From the NCBI RefSeq assembly GCF_027257935.1, contig NZ_JANZKW010000001.1, forward strand, positions 1,054,001 to 1,118,000: a DNA stretch of 64,000 nucleotides, given 5' to 3'. Below are positions 29,001-36,414 of the stretch, piece by piece (the stretch's first letter is position 1; the number at the start of each line of letters is the position of its first letter). The position numbers and the translations under genes were made by a program. The stretch is from Chitinimonas sp. BJYL2 (GTDB lineage Bacteria > Pseudomonadota > Gammaproteobacteria > Burkholderiales > Chitinimonadaceae). The notes under the pieces were generated by a model. It was not told where the DNA came from and searched no databases. It worked only from the letters and a program-made list of their open reading frames with translations.

Positions 29001-29572
29001 CCGAGCGTCGCGCCACGCCCGAATCGGAACTGCTGAGCTGGGCTGTGGCCCGTGCCTACTTCAAGGTACTGGCTTACAAGGACGAGTACGAAGTCGCCCG
29101 TCTGTACACCGACGGCGAGTTCCAGAAGAGCATTGCCGAGCAGTTCGACGGCAACTTCAAACTCAACTTCAGCCTTGGCCCGACCTGGCTGCAATGGATG
29201 GCCAAGCACGGCCAGACGCGCAAGTTCCGCTTCGGCAGCTGGGTCATGGGTGCCTTTGGTGTCCTCGCCAAGCTCAAGGGCTTGCGCGGCACCGCGCTCG
29301 ACGTCTTCGGCCGCGCCGAAGACCGGCAGATGGAACGCCGTCTGATCGGTGAATTCGAGCAGGGTCTGGATGCACTGCTGGCCGGCCTCAACGCCGACAA
29401 GCTGCCCCAGGCCGCCGAGATCATCGGCCTGATCAACAAGGTGCGTGGCTATGGCCACATCAAGCTGGCAGCTTACGAAGCGTTCAAGCCCGAATGGGAC
29501 AAGCGCCTCAAGGACTATCAGTCGGCCACCACGCCGGCGCCGGTGGCCAAGGCCATGCCGATCCGCATCTAG
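26063..29572 (+). CDS. Indolepyruvate ferredoxin oxidoreductase, single-chain type
   Basis: The 1169-residue thiamine-diphosphate and iron-sulfur enzyme decarboxylates aryl or branched-chain 2-oxoacids to acyl-CoA using ferredoxin. Residues 1-400 carry the alpha-type pyrimidine domain (FISGYRGSPLGGLDQ). The ThDP domain lies at about 400-600 with GIGCHYMAMWV and NLGDGTYFHSG. A cysteine-rich cluster CEGCGDCSKQSNC starts near residue 640, and the gamma-type domain follows with VGGTGVVTIGGVLGMAA and DQTGLAQKGGAVTTHL. Such fused chains replace separate IorA/IorB subunits in many proteobacteria. A strong AAGGAGA site precedes the ATG. It stands alone with a terminator. Substrate preference is not readable. 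Confidence 0.93.
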   Translation: MGAPVSLDDKYALEQGRAFLNGTQALVRLPILQHQRDVAAGLNTAGFISGYRGSPLGGLDQEFARAKKFLEPRHIVFTPGVNEDLGATAVWGSQQVGLFPGAKYDGVFAMWYGKGPGVDRSGDVIRHGNAAGSSAQGGVLLIAGDDHAAKSSTLPHQTDHAFDAFMVPVLNPAGVQEFLDFGIHGWAMSRYSGCWVTLKAITDTVESSSIVEIDPNRVKVTLPADFNMPEGGLNIRWPDPPLVQEERLLHHKLYAVLAYVRANGLNKIVVDSPKPRLGIMTAGKSYLDVMQALDDLGIDEKLAADIGLRIFKVGLTWPLEPNGTHAFAEGLDEILVVEEKRQVLEYQLKEQLYNWQESVRPRVIGKFDEKGEWTLPEGNWLLPAAGELTPAMIARVIASRIARFYTSPIIEERLKFLDEKENQLKRPREIILRQPYFCSGCPHNTSTKLPEGSLALAGIGCHYMAMWVTPGTKMFSQMGGEGVTWAGIQPFTDTKHMFVNLGDGTYFHSGILAIRQAISAKLNITYKLLYNDAVAMTGGQAVDGTLTVPMLTRQLEAEGVNKIIITTDDPAKYQGVQGLAAGITVHHRDELMTIQKQLREIPGVTVLIHDQTCAAEKRRRRKRGKMIDPPRRVVINERVCEGCGDCSKQSNCLSVIPVETEYGRKRKIDQSSCNKDFSCLKGYCPSFVTLEGEVKPKRSKLGAEAFTSLPELPQPKLPVLDHPWSVLVTGVGGTGVVTIGGVLGMAARLDEIGATVLDQTGLAQKGGAVTTHLRFAATQDKLHAVRIAAGDANVVLGCDMVVTATNDCLAKMRRDHTYAVMNGFEAATGDITKNPDMVFPANSMLKTIEQAVGEQHFDVVDATQIATALMGDSIATNMFMLGFAWQRGLIPVSEASILRAIELNGAAIDMNKQAFIWGRHTAVDRIRVEKIAFPQVQMAIKLANQTLDEFIARRVADLTQYQDAAYAARYTTLIERVRNAERRATPESELLSWAVARAYFKVLAYKDEYEVARLYTDGEFQKSIAEQFDGNFKLNFSLGPTWLQWMAKHGQTRKFRFGSWVMGAFGVLAKLKGLRGTALDVFGRAEDRQMERRLIGEFEQGLDALLAGLNADKLPQAAEIIGLINKVRGYGHIKLAAYEAFKPEWDKRLKDYQSATTPAPVAKAMPIRI

Positions 29573-29589
29573 TTGCTGGCTGCGTGAAA

Positions 29590-29624
29590 AACAAAACGCC
29601 ACCTTTCGGGGTGGCGTTTTGTTT
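29590..29624 (+). terminator. Rho-independent terminator after the ferredoxin oxidoreductase
   Basis: AACAAAACGCCACC-TTTCGG-GGTGGCGTTTTGTT is a long perfect stem with flanking A and T runs, so it is probably bidirectional. Confidence 0.93.
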
Positions 29625-29630
29625 GGTGTC

Positions 29631-29709
29631 GTAGGGTACGAATAAGGCCGCAGGCCGCATTGCACCAATGACCAAGGCGGTGCAATGCGCTGCGCTTATT
29701 GCACCCTAC
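29631..29709. repeat. Intergenic GTAGGG...CCCTAC-bounded repeat, copy 2 (79 bp)
   Basis: Bounded by GTAGGGTACG and TTGCACCCTAC. Reverse-complemented it matches copy 1 (13447-13535) across nearly its full length, including AAGCGCA, GCATTGCACCG and GGTGCAATGCGGCCT. It separates the terminator from the DinB gene stop. Confidence 0.8.
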
Positions 29710-29715
29710 AGGGCA

Positions 29716-30252
29716 TCAACCGTTGGCAATCTGTCGCGCATTCGCCAGGCTGTCCTGCATCTCCCTGCGGTAAAACAGGTAGTCGAACTCGGGCGCGGGT
29801 GCACCCAGGCGGGTGGCGATGGCGCCGATCTGGCCGCGGATGCCGGCGCACTGGTGGCAAAAGTGGGTCAGCACATCGTGTACCCACTGGCGATGTTCGA
29901 GCGTGCCGCCCTGGAGGTAGCGCAGTTCCTGTTCAAAGAACTCAGGCGGCTGGGCTTGCAGCCAGTGCTGCAGCTGACGGGCGCTTTGCTTGAGGGCGAG
30001 CTTGAGTTCGCGCCAATCGTCGTGCAGCTGGCTGTCGAGCCGCAGTTCGGGCGATTCGCCGTTGAGGCGACCGGACCAGATCAGGTTTTGCACCAGCAGG
30101 TGGTTCACCGTGCCATGGATGCTCTTGTAGAACAGGCCTTCATCCTGCTTGCGCAGATCGTCCGAGAGCTTGTCCAGGCTTTCGAACAGGCGCTCGTTGG
30201 CCCAGTGCTGGTAGTCGATCTGGTATTGAAAGTAGGTCTTCCAGGCAATCAT
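29716..30252 (-). CDS. DinB-family protein
   Basis: The 178-residue protein has the four-helix DinB/YfiT shape: HWANERLFESLDKLSDDL at the start and KSIHGTVNHLLVQNLIWSGRL in the middle. QWVHDVLTHFCHQCAGIRGQIGA gives the third conserved His-containing helix. The His positions could bind a divalent metal, as in thiol-S-transferases of this superfamily. True function unknown. It lies 77 nt after the TlpA-like gene on the same strand, with a CAAGGAGAA site at its start, so a weak operon is possible. Confidence 0.88.
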   Translation of the reverse strand: MIAWKTYFQYQIDYQHWANERLFESLDKLSDDLRKQDEGLFYKSIHGTVNHLLVQNLIWSGRLNGESPELRLDSQLHDDWRELKLALKQSARQLQHWLQAQPPEFFEQELRYLQGGTLEHRQWVHDVLTHFCHQCAGIRGQIGAIATRLGAPAPEFDYLFYRREMQDSLANARQIANG

Positions 30253-30329
30253 GAATATTTTCTCCTTGCCTGAGCTTAGACAGCGCCTTGCGGCACCGCA
30301 ACAGCCGTATGATCGGCCTTAACAGCCGC

Positions 30330-30833
30330 TCATGTCTCGCGCAGCTTTTGTTCGATCAGCGTGTGCAGCTGTTTGAAGTCCGGCTCGCCCAGATAGCGCT
30401 GTACCACCTTGCCCTGTTTGTCGATCAGCACTGTGGTGGGGGTGAGTTTGATATCGCCAAAGGCCTTGGCAATGCTGCCGTCGGTATCCAGTGCCACAAA
30501 GAATGGCAGCTGGGCTTTCTCGGTATAGGCCGACACGTAGTTGGGCGGGTCGTAGCTCATGGCCACGGCCACGGTTTCAAAGCCCTGCTCGGCGTATTTC
30601 TTGTGGGTTTCGATCAATTTGGGCATCTCGGCCATGCAGCCGGTGCAGCTGGTGGCCCAGAAGTTCACCAGTACCACCTTGCCCTTGAGCGCGGCCTGGC
30701 TGGTTTGCTGACCCTTGATCGAAACGTACTGTACGGCAGGAGCGCTAGGCTGGGCGGCGTTGCCAAGGATGATGATGCTGGCTACGGCGGCGGCCACGGC
30801 GGCGCCGATGGCGAATTTGAAGGCGGATTTCAT
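30330..30833 (-). CDS. TlpA-like thioredoxin-fold protein, membrane-anchored or secreted
   Basis: The 167-residue protein starts with a basic N-terminus and hydrophobic 8-25 segment, a signal peptide or anchor. A thioredoxin fold follows with VVLVNFWATSCTGCMAEMP, where the active-site CTGC replaces the more usual CxPC, then VAVAMSYDPP and the cis-Pro loop LTPTTVLIDKQGKV. Such TlpA/ResA-type proteins reduce or shuffle disulfides in the periplasm, often for cytochrome c maturation. No cytochrome genes are near, so the client is unknown. The start at 30833 is preferred over the longer 30890 reading. Confidence 0.9.
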   Translation of the reverse strand: MKSAFKFAIGAAVAAAVASIIILGNAAQPSAPAVQYVSIKGQQTSQAALKGKVVLVNFWATSCTGCMAEMPKLIETHKKYAEQGFETVAVAMSYDPPNYVSAYTEKAQLPFFVALDTDGSIAKAFGDIKLTPTTVLIDKQGKVVQRYLGEPDFKQLHTLIEQKLRET

Positions 30834-30933
30834 GGTCTGGGGCAATCGGGCTGATGGCGTTTGGATCGGCAATCGGCCGGCAAGTTGCAAAGCCGGTATT
30901 GTATTGATTTATCGGCCTTTCTGCGCATAACGG

Positions 30934-30939
30934 TATAAT
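30934..30939 (+). promoter_or_regulatory. -10 element upstream of rbgA
   Basis: An exact TATAAT, 32 nt before the rbgA start, with no good -35 at the usual distance. It is a likely promoter for the rbgA pair. Confidence 0.4.
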
Positions 30940-30970
30940 CCGCCGCCTATTCAGTACAGCGAGCACAGCG

Positions 30971-31882
30971 ATGGCAATCCAGTGGTACCCCGGCCATATG
31001 AACAAGGCGCGTAAGCACATCGCCGATACCATGGCCAAGGTGGACATGGTGATCGAAGTGCTCGACGCCCGCTTGCCGCGCATCACCACCAACCCGCTGA
31101 TCCGCGAGTTGCGGGTGCATCGTCAGCGTCCCAGTCTCAAGGTGCTCAACAAGGCCGATCTGGCCGATCCGCAAGTCACCGCGGCTTGGGTGCAGCATTT
31201 CCGCCAGGAAGCCAACACCGCCGTCATTACCCTCGAAGAGGCCACGAAGCATCGCGATATGGGCAAGCTGATCAAGCTGTGCCGCGAGCTGGTGCCGCAT
31301 CGCACGGGGGGCGAAAAGCCGGTGCGGGCCATGATTCTGGGCGTGCCCAATGTGGGCAAGTCCACGCTGATCAACGCACTGGCCAAGCGCAAGCTGGCCA
31401 AGGTGGCCGATACGCCGGGCGTGACCCAGAGCCAGCAACGCATCGAACTGCCCGACGGCACCATCCTTGTCGATACCCCCGGCATGATGTGGCCCAAGAT
31501 CGCATCCAATAACGATGGCTACAAGCTCGCGCTCTCGGGCACCATCGGCCGTAATGCTTTTGATGCGGTGGATGTGGCCTGGTACGCGCTGGAGTGGTTG
31601 TCGGTCTATGCGCCCGAGGCGCTCAAAACCCGTTATCGCCTTGCCGATACCAGCCAGCCGCCCGAAGTGCTGTTCGAGCAGGCGGGGCGCAGCCTGGGAT
31701 ATGTGATTGGCGGCAACCGCGTCGATGACCAGAAAACCGCCGAGCGCATCCTTACGGATTTCCGCGCCACCACGCTGGGCCGCGTTTCGCTGGAGCGTCC
31801 GGACCAGGCGCTGGATCTCGATCTGCACGAAACCGAAGACGAAGCACCCTACGCCAGCGGCGACGCTGATGCCGAGGCATGA
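30971..31882 (+). CDS. rbgA: Ribosome biogenesis GTPase RbgA/YlqF
   Basis: The 303-residue GTPase has the circularly permuted motif order of the YlqF family: NKADLAD (G4) at about 58, then GVPNVGKSTLINAL (G1) at about 126, and DTPGMMWPK (G3). The N-terminal IQWYPGHMNKARK is the family signature. It acts late in 50S subunit assembly. It ends with an ATGA overlap into the cobalamin-type binding protein, a translational coupling of unrelated functions. Confidence 0.95.
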   Translation: MAIQWYPGHMNKARKHIADTMAKVDMVIEVLDARLPRITTNPLIRELRVHRQRPSLKVLNKADLADPQVTAAWVQHFRQEANTAVITLEEATKHRDMGKLIKLCRELVPHRTGGEKPVRAMILGVPNVGKSTLINALAKRKLAKVADTPGVTQSQQRIELPDGTILVDTPGMMWPKIASNNDGYKLALSGTIGRNAFDAVDVAWYALEWLSVYAPEALKTRYRLADTSQPPEVLFEQAGRSLGYVIGGNRVDDQKTAERILTDFRATTLGRVSLERPDQALDLDLHETEDEAPYASGDADAEA

Positions 31883-32745
31883 GCGGGCTGCGTAGCACGC
31901 TGTGGATGTTGATGGCGGCGCCGGTGCTGGCAAGCGTCAGCGTGCGTGACGACAGCGGCAGCACGGTTGAACTGTCTCAGCCGGCGCGGCGCATTGTCAG
32001 CCTGAGCCCGCATGCGACCGAATTGCTGTATGCCATGGGTGCGGGTGCCTTGCTGGTCGGGCGCGATGGCGCCAGCGACTATCCGGGCGCTGCGCGGGCG
32101 CTGCCGGTGGTGGGGGTGTATGGCGCCTTCAATGCCGAGGCCATCATCGCGCTCAAGCCCGATCTGGTCATTGCCTGGGAAGGCCCGCGCGCGGGCACGG
32201 CGCTGGATACGCTCAAGCGCCTGGGCATCCCCATTTTTGCCAGCCAGCCTGCGACCGTACGCGATATCCCCGCTGCGATGCGCGCCTTCGGTGTACTCAC
32301 CGGACGCGATGGCGCCACTCCCGCCCGTCGCTTCGAGCAGGAATGGCGCGCCATCGAGGCCCGTTATGCACGCGGACCGATACTCACGGTGGTGCCCCAG
32401 GTGGGCGATGAACCGGCCATGACGGTCAATGGACGGCAGTTCGTGAGTGCCGTGTTTGCCGCTTGCGGCACGCGCAATCCGTTTGCGGACGAGGTAGCCG
32501 CCGTGCCGCTGTTGTCGGCCGAGGCTTTGCTGGCCGCCAGACCGCAAGCGATAGTGGCATTGGCAGAGCCGGTCATGGCGGCGCAGTGGCTCAAGCGCTG
32601 GCAGCCGCTGCCCTTGAAGGCGGCGCTGCTGGACGCATCACCCGACACGTTGGGCCGCCCCGGTCCCCGTGTGCTGGCCGCGGCCAGCACCCTGTGTGCA
32701 AGGCTTGATAAGCTGCGCAAGGCCAGCCAGCGCAAAATCGACTAG
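31879..32745 (+). CDS. Cobalamin/corrinoid-type periplasmic binding protein
   Basis: The 288-residue protein starts with a short signal peptide (hydrophobic 6-18, Ala-Ser cleavage) and the BtuF-like start PARRIVSLSPHATELLYAMGAG. DYPGAARALPVVG and the ALKPDLVIAWEGP strand follow, with VAVPLLSAEALLAARPQAIV in the second lobe. This fits substrate-binding proteins of BtuCDF cobalamin or siderophore importers. There is no permease or ATPase gene nearby, so the transporter partner is unlinked. It overlaps rbgA by 4 nt. Confidence 0.85.
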   Translation: MSGLRSTLWMLMAAPVLASVSVRDDSGSTVELSQPARRIVSLSPHATELLYAMGAGALLVGRDGASDYPGAARALPVVGVYGAFNAEAIIALKPDLVIAWEGPRAGTALDTLKRLGIPIFASQPATVRDIPAAMRAFGVLTGRDGATPARRFEQEWRAIEARYARGPILTVVPQVGDEPAMTVNGRQFVSAVFAACGTRNPFADEVAAVPLLSAEALLAARPQAIVALAEPVMAAQWLKRWQPLPLKAALLDASPDTLGRPGPRVLAAASTLCARLDKLRKASQRKID

Positions 32746-32778
32746 AATTCGCCGGCAAACCGTCATCACCGCGAGCCC

Positions 32779-33000
32779 ATGGAAGCCGAACTCAGCAATC
32801 TAGAAGACCGGGTCACCACGCTGGCCATGCTGTGCCAGCAGCTGCGCCGCGAGAACCTTGAGCTGCGCCAGTCTGCATTGGCACTCAAGAACGAGCACCG
32901 GCGCGTCCAGGACAAACTCGACGCCACCCTTACCCGCGTGGAGCAGCTGATCGGCCAGCTCCCCGACGACGAGGACGACGCAGAGGAAGAAAGCGCATGA
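32779..33000 (+). CDS. Small coiled-coil protein, TIGR02449/ZapB-like
   Basis: The 73-residue protein is almost entirely a coiled coil (LEDRVTTLAMLCQQLRREN, then LALKNEHRRVQDKLDATL) ending in an acidic tail (DDEDDAEEES). That is the layout of the small TIGR02449/ZapB-like proteins found before zapA. It overlaps zapA by 4 nt, so the two are translationally coupled; a role at the Z-ring is likely but inferred. Confidence 0.85.
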   Translation: MEAELSNLEDRVTTLAMLCQQLRRENLELRQSALALKNEHRRVQDKLDATLTRVEQLIGQLPDDEDDAEEESA

Positions 33001-33305
33001 GCGAAGCCCGTCAGCTCGACGTCAACATCATGGGGCGCGACTTCCGCGTTGCCTGCCCCCCCGAGGAAGAACAAGCGCTACGCGAAGCCGTGGCCTACGT
33101 GGAACGCAAGATGCGCGAAATCCGCGATGGTGGCCATGTGATCGGCCTCGACAAGATCGCCATCATGGCGGCGCTGAACATTGCCCACGAATTCATGCAT
33201 ACACGGGTGACGGGCGGTTTGGACGTGGCCGACTTTCGGCGTAGAATCACCGCCATGCAGGACACCATTGACGAGGCCCTCAAGGAACAGCAGCAGCTGT
33301 TCTGA
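32997..33305 (+). CDS. zapA: Cell division protein ZapA
   Basis: The 102-residue protein binds and bundles FtsZ filaments at midcell. It has the ZapA start QLDVNIMGRDFRVACPPEEE, the EAVAYVERKMREIRD helix and IAIMAALNIAHEFM, then a C-terminal coiled coil. It overlaps the ZapB-like gene and is followed by the 6S RNA gene and fau, the conserved arrangement in proteobacteria. Confidence 0.95.
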   Translation: MSEARQLDVNIMGRDFRVACPPEEEQALREAVAYVERKMREIRDGGHVIGLDKIAIMAALNIAHEFMHTRVTGGLDVADFRRRITAMQDTIDEALKEQQQLF

Positions 33306-33345
33306 GCCGGCAACAAGCGATGGTCGCCCCAACCAGTTTTCAAGT

Positions 33346-33522
33346 TTCCCTGCGGCGCTCGACCCGGTTCGATATTCTTTGAACCAATATATTGACCTCG
33401 GTTTCTGGCTAGATGCGTCTGTTGTGCGCTACCCGTTTGTGGTGGTGCCTGATTTCAGCATCGCTGGTTACCACTTGAACCGTTCGGTTCAAGATGTGAG
33501 CCGGGACGGCGCCCGCGGGGAT
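33346..33522 (+). ncRNA. ssrS: 6S RNA
   Basis: The 240-nt space between zapA and fau is where 6S RNA lies in many proteobacteria. The closing stem pairs CCCTGCGGCGC (33348-33358) with GGCGCCCGCGGGG (33508-33520), and CCCGG with CCGGG. The apical-side hairpin CTTGAACCG-TT-CGGTTCAAG (33474-33493) matches the diagnostic TTGAACC...GGTTCAA element of known 6S RNAs. A large central bubble separates the two. 6S RNA mimics an open promoter and holds sigma-70 RNA polymerase. Ends are approximate. Confidence 0.82.
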
Positions 33523-33544
33523 CCCCACCCCGCACAAATCCCCC

Positions 33545-34087
33545 ATGAACGATAAAACCCGCCTCCGTAGCGAACTGCGCCGGCGGCGCAAGGCCTTGTC
33601 GCCAGCGGATCGTGCGCGGGCCGAGCGGGCTGTGCTGAGCCGGCTGAGGCCGCTGCTGCAGCGCGGTCGACGTATCGGCGTGTATCTGGCCATGGGCAGC
33701 GAGCTGGATCTGCGCGGGGTGCTGGCCCTGATGCAGCAGCGTGGCACACAGGCACTGGCACCCATGGTGCCGCGGCGTGGGCGTCGTCTGCGATTTGCGG
33801 CATTGCCGATCCGGCATGGTTGCCGAGACACGGTATCCGCACGTGCGCTGGACGCGGTGCTGGTGCCGCTGGTGGGATTCGATGCACACTGCGGTCGTCT
33901 GGGGCAGGGTGGTGGTTACTACGACACGAGCTTTGCTTTCCGCCGTTACACCAGCCGGCCGCGCCTGATCGGTGTGGCGTTTGAATGTCAACGTCTGGCG
34001 GTGGTGCCCATGGCACCGCATGATCGGCGTCTGGATGCCGTGCTGACCGAACTGGGCTGGTATGGCCGCAAACCTGTCCGCTTGTAA
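33545..34087 (+). CDS. fau: 5-Formyltetrahydrofolate cyclo-ligase
   Basis: The 180-residue enzyme converts 5-formyl-THF to 5,10-methenyl-THF with ATP. The N-terminal basic LRSELRRRRKALSP, the GVYLAMGSELDLRGVL block and the C-terminal GRLGQGGGYYDTSFA are characteristic. Length is typical. Its place after 6S RNA suggests processing from the same primary transcript. It is convergent with the CDF gene. Confidence 0.93.
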   Translation: MNDKTRLRSELRRRRKALSPADRARAERAVLSRLRPLLQRGRRIGVYLAMGSELDLRGVLALMQQRGTQALAPMVPRRGRRLRFAALPIRHGCRDTVSARALDAVLVPLVGFDAHCGRLGQGGGYYDTSFAFRRYTSRPRLIGVAFECQRLAVVPMAPHDRRLDAVLTELGWYGRKPVRL

Positions 34088-34094
34088 GCCAGAT

Positions 34095-35000
34095 TCAATC
34101 GGCCTTGTCGGGCGCTACAAAAAGCCAGCGCACCTGGGGAAACGCCGCACGGATATCCGCTTCAAGCCGATTGATCTCCTCGACCAGCTCGGTGGGGGAT
34201 TCGGCACGGATATCCGCTTTGACTGCCACCATCAGCCCGGCACCCATGGGTAGTGCCAGCAGATTGAACACCCGCACCACGGCCGGGTCCGCATCCAGCT
34301 GGCGGCGAAGCGCATCGCGTATTTCAGGGGGCACGGCCCGGCCGACGAGCAGCCCCTTGATCTCGACGCCGACAAAGATGGCAACCCCGATCAGCAGCAG
34401 ACCTATCACTATCCCGCCTATCGCGTCGAAGATCGGGTTCTCGGTAAGCAGTGACAGTACGATCGACAGCAGAGCCAGCAGCAGCCCGAGCAGCGCGGCG
34501 ATATGTTCGCCCACCAGGAGCACCTGGGCTCGTCGGGGTGTATGGCGCACCCAGCGCCACAGCGCCTGCCCGCCTTGCCCCTTGCGGATATCGTTCCAGC
34601 AGCACCAGAGCAAGGCCGACTGGAGGAGCATCCCGAACAGCAGGGCCGCTATGGCAATCCATGGTGCTTCGATTTCCTCGGGCTCACTGAGTTTGTGCAT
34701 GCCCTCATAGATGGCAAACAGCCCGCCCAGGCTAAAGAGCATCAGTGCGGCAATGAACGACCAGTAATAGATGGCCTGTCCATAACCCTGAGGATAGTCT
34801 GGCGATGGCGGGGCCTTGGCGCGGCGGATGCCCCAGATCAATAGCAGCTGGTTGCCGCAATCGGCAAACGAATGGACGGAGCTGGCCAGCATGGCGCCCG
34901 AGCCGGTGTAGAGGGTGGCGCATAGTTTGGCGATAGCAATCAGGGCGTTGCCGCCCAGCGCATAAATCACGGGACGGGACGATGCAGCATGGGCTGACAT
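34095..35000 (-). CDS. Cation diffusion facilitator family transporter
   Basis: The 301-residue membrane protein carries the CDF signature ASSVHSFADCGNQLLLIWG (about 35-53) with the metal-binding His/Asp of helix 2. Five to six helices follow and a cytoplasmic C-terminal domain ends ADIRAAFPQVRWLFVAPDK. The conserved PIFDAIGGIVIG in helix 5 fits. CDF proteins export Zn, Fe, Co or Mn in exchange for protons. The ATG at 35000 has an exact GAGGAGGAAG site; the longer 35084 start does not fit the family. Confidence 0.92.
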   Translation of the reverse strand: MSAHAASSRPVIYALGGNALIAIAKLCATLYTGSGAMLASSVHSFADCGNQLLLIWGIRRAKAPPSPDYPQGYGQAIYYWSFIAALMLFSLGGLFAIYEGMHKLSEPEEIEAPWIAIAALLFGMLLQSALLWCCWNDIRKGQGGQALWRWVRHTPRRAQVLLVGEHIAALLGLLLALLSIVLSLLTENPIFDAIGGIVIGLLLIGVAIFVGVEIKGLLVGRAVPPEIRDALRRQLDADPAVVRVFNLLALPMGAGLMVAVKADIRAESPTELVEEINRLEADIRAAFPQVRWLFVAPDKAD

Positions 35001-35146
35001 GGACTTCCTCCTCGCTTCAGAGTCTAGCCGGTATTCGCCGTAGCGCGAGTCGGCATTCGCGACCGAAAATATTCCTCTTGCCACCTTGCCGCCTTGACCT
35101 GCAAGGGAGATAGTCCCGGCGCAGAGAAACCGCGCGGGAGACAGAC

Positions 35147-35614
35147 ATGCGCTACTGGCTGATGAAAGCCGAACCCGACGATGTGAGCATCGATGATCTG
35201 GCTGCCATGCCCGATCAGACTGTGGGATGGTATGGCGTGCGCAATTATCAGGCGCGCAATTTCATGCGCGATGCCATGCAGATCGGCGATCTGGCGTTGT
35301 TCTATCACAGTGGCTGCGCCGAACCCGGTGTGGCCGGCATTGTGCGCGTGTGCACGCCGGCCTACCCCGACCCGACCCAGTTCGACGCCAGCAACAAATA
35401 CTACGACCCCAAATCCACCCCCGAGGCGCCGCGCTGGCAGCAGGTGGATGTACAGCTGGTCAAGAAGACTGCTTATCTGAGCCTGGCCGCCATGCGCGCC
35501 GTGCCCGAACTGGAAGGCATGCTCCTGCTCAAGCGCGGCAACCGGCTGTCGATCACGCCGGTGGAGCCAGCCCACTGGCGCACGGTGATGGCGCTGATCG
35601 GCGAGCCGGCATGA
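35147..35614 (+). CDS. EVE-domain protein
   Basis: The 155-residue protein starts MRYWLMKAEPDDVSIDDLA and continues with WYGVRNYQARNFMRDAMQIG, DLALFYHSGCAEPGVAGIV and the final KRGNRLSITPVEPAHWRTVM. This is a full EVE (PUA-like) domain, which binds modified bases in DNA or RNA; plant, animal and bacterial members (thymocyte nuclear protein 1-like) share these blocks. The ligand is unknown here. It overlaps the TauE gene by 4 nt (ATGA). No restriction genes are near. Confidence 0.9.
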   Translation: MRYWLMKAEPDDVSIDDLAAMPDQTVGWYGVRNYQARNFMRDAMQIGDLALFYHSGCAEPGVAGIVRVCTPAYPDPTQFDASNKYYDPKSTPEAPRWQQVDVQLVKKTAYLSLAAMRAVPELEGMLLLKRGNRLSITPVEPAHWRTVMALIGEPA

Positions 35615-36414
35615 GCCTGCTGGCGATACTGGCTTTTCTGGGCACCGGGGCGGTTGCGGGTGTGCTCGCCGGTTTGCTGGGCGTGGGTGGTGGCCTTGTC
35701 ATCGTGCCGGCGCTGGTGCTGGTGTTCGAATCGCTCGGGTTTCACGTGGCACATATCCAGCATCTGGCACTGGGTACCTCGCTAGCCAGCATCCTGTTCA
35801 CCTCCGTTTCCAGCGTGCGCGCCCACCATCAGCGCGAGGCCGTGGATTGGCTTACCGTGCGCCGTATGGCCGCTGGCCTGGTGATAGGTACCTTTGCCGG
35901 CAGCTGGCTGGCTGCGCGATTGCCGTCACATGGGCTCCAGTGGTTTTTCGTGGTGTTTGCCCTGATCGTGGCGGCGCAGATGCTGTCGGGTTACAAACCC
36001 AAGGCCGGCCGCACCCTGCCGGGCATGGCCGGTACCTCGGCGGCGGGCGGGGTGATCGGCGTGATATCCAGTTTTGTCGGGATCGGTGGCGGTTCGTTAT
36101 CGGTGCCTTTCCTGACCTGGTGTAATGTCGCCATGCAGCGTGCCGTGGGAACCTCGGCGGCGCTGGGCTTTCCGATTGCCATGGCCGGCTTTGCCGGTTA
36201 TGCCCTCAACGGCTTGGGGGCCATGCAGCTGCCGCCCGGCAGCTTCGGCTACGTCTACTTGCCGGCCTTGGCGTCCATTGTGCTGGCTAGCGTCATCACC
36301 GCGCCGTTGGGAGCAGCATTGGCGCACCGCTTGCCGGTGCCTACCCTGAAAAAGTGTTTCGCGGCACTGCTGATCCTGATTGCCTGCCGCATGCTCTATG
36401 GACTGATCTCATGA
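35611..36414 (+). CDS. TauE/SafE-family membrane transporter
   Basis: The 267-residue protein has eight or so helices. The two TauE repeats show GVLAGLLGVGGGLVIVPALVLV near the N-terminus and IGVISSFVGIGGGSLSVPFLTW after the middle, both with the family's Gly-rich turn. Such proteins are proposed sulfite or sulfoacetate exporters; substrate here is unknown. It is joined to the EVE gene before and the iminopeptidase after by ATGA overlaps. Confidence 0.88.
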   Translation: MSLLAILAFLGTGAVAGVLAGLLGVGGGLVIVPALVLVFESLGFHVAHIQHLALGTSLASILFTSVSSVRAHHQREAVDWLTVRRMAAGLVIGTFAGSWLAARLPSHGLQWFFVVFALIVAAQMLSGYKPKAGRTLPGMAGTSAAGGVIGVISSFVGIGGGSLSVPFLTWCNVAMQRAVGTSAALGFPIAMAGFAGYALNGLGAMQLPPGSFGYVYLPALASIVLASVITAPLGAALAHRLPVPTLKKCFAALLILIACRMLYGLIS

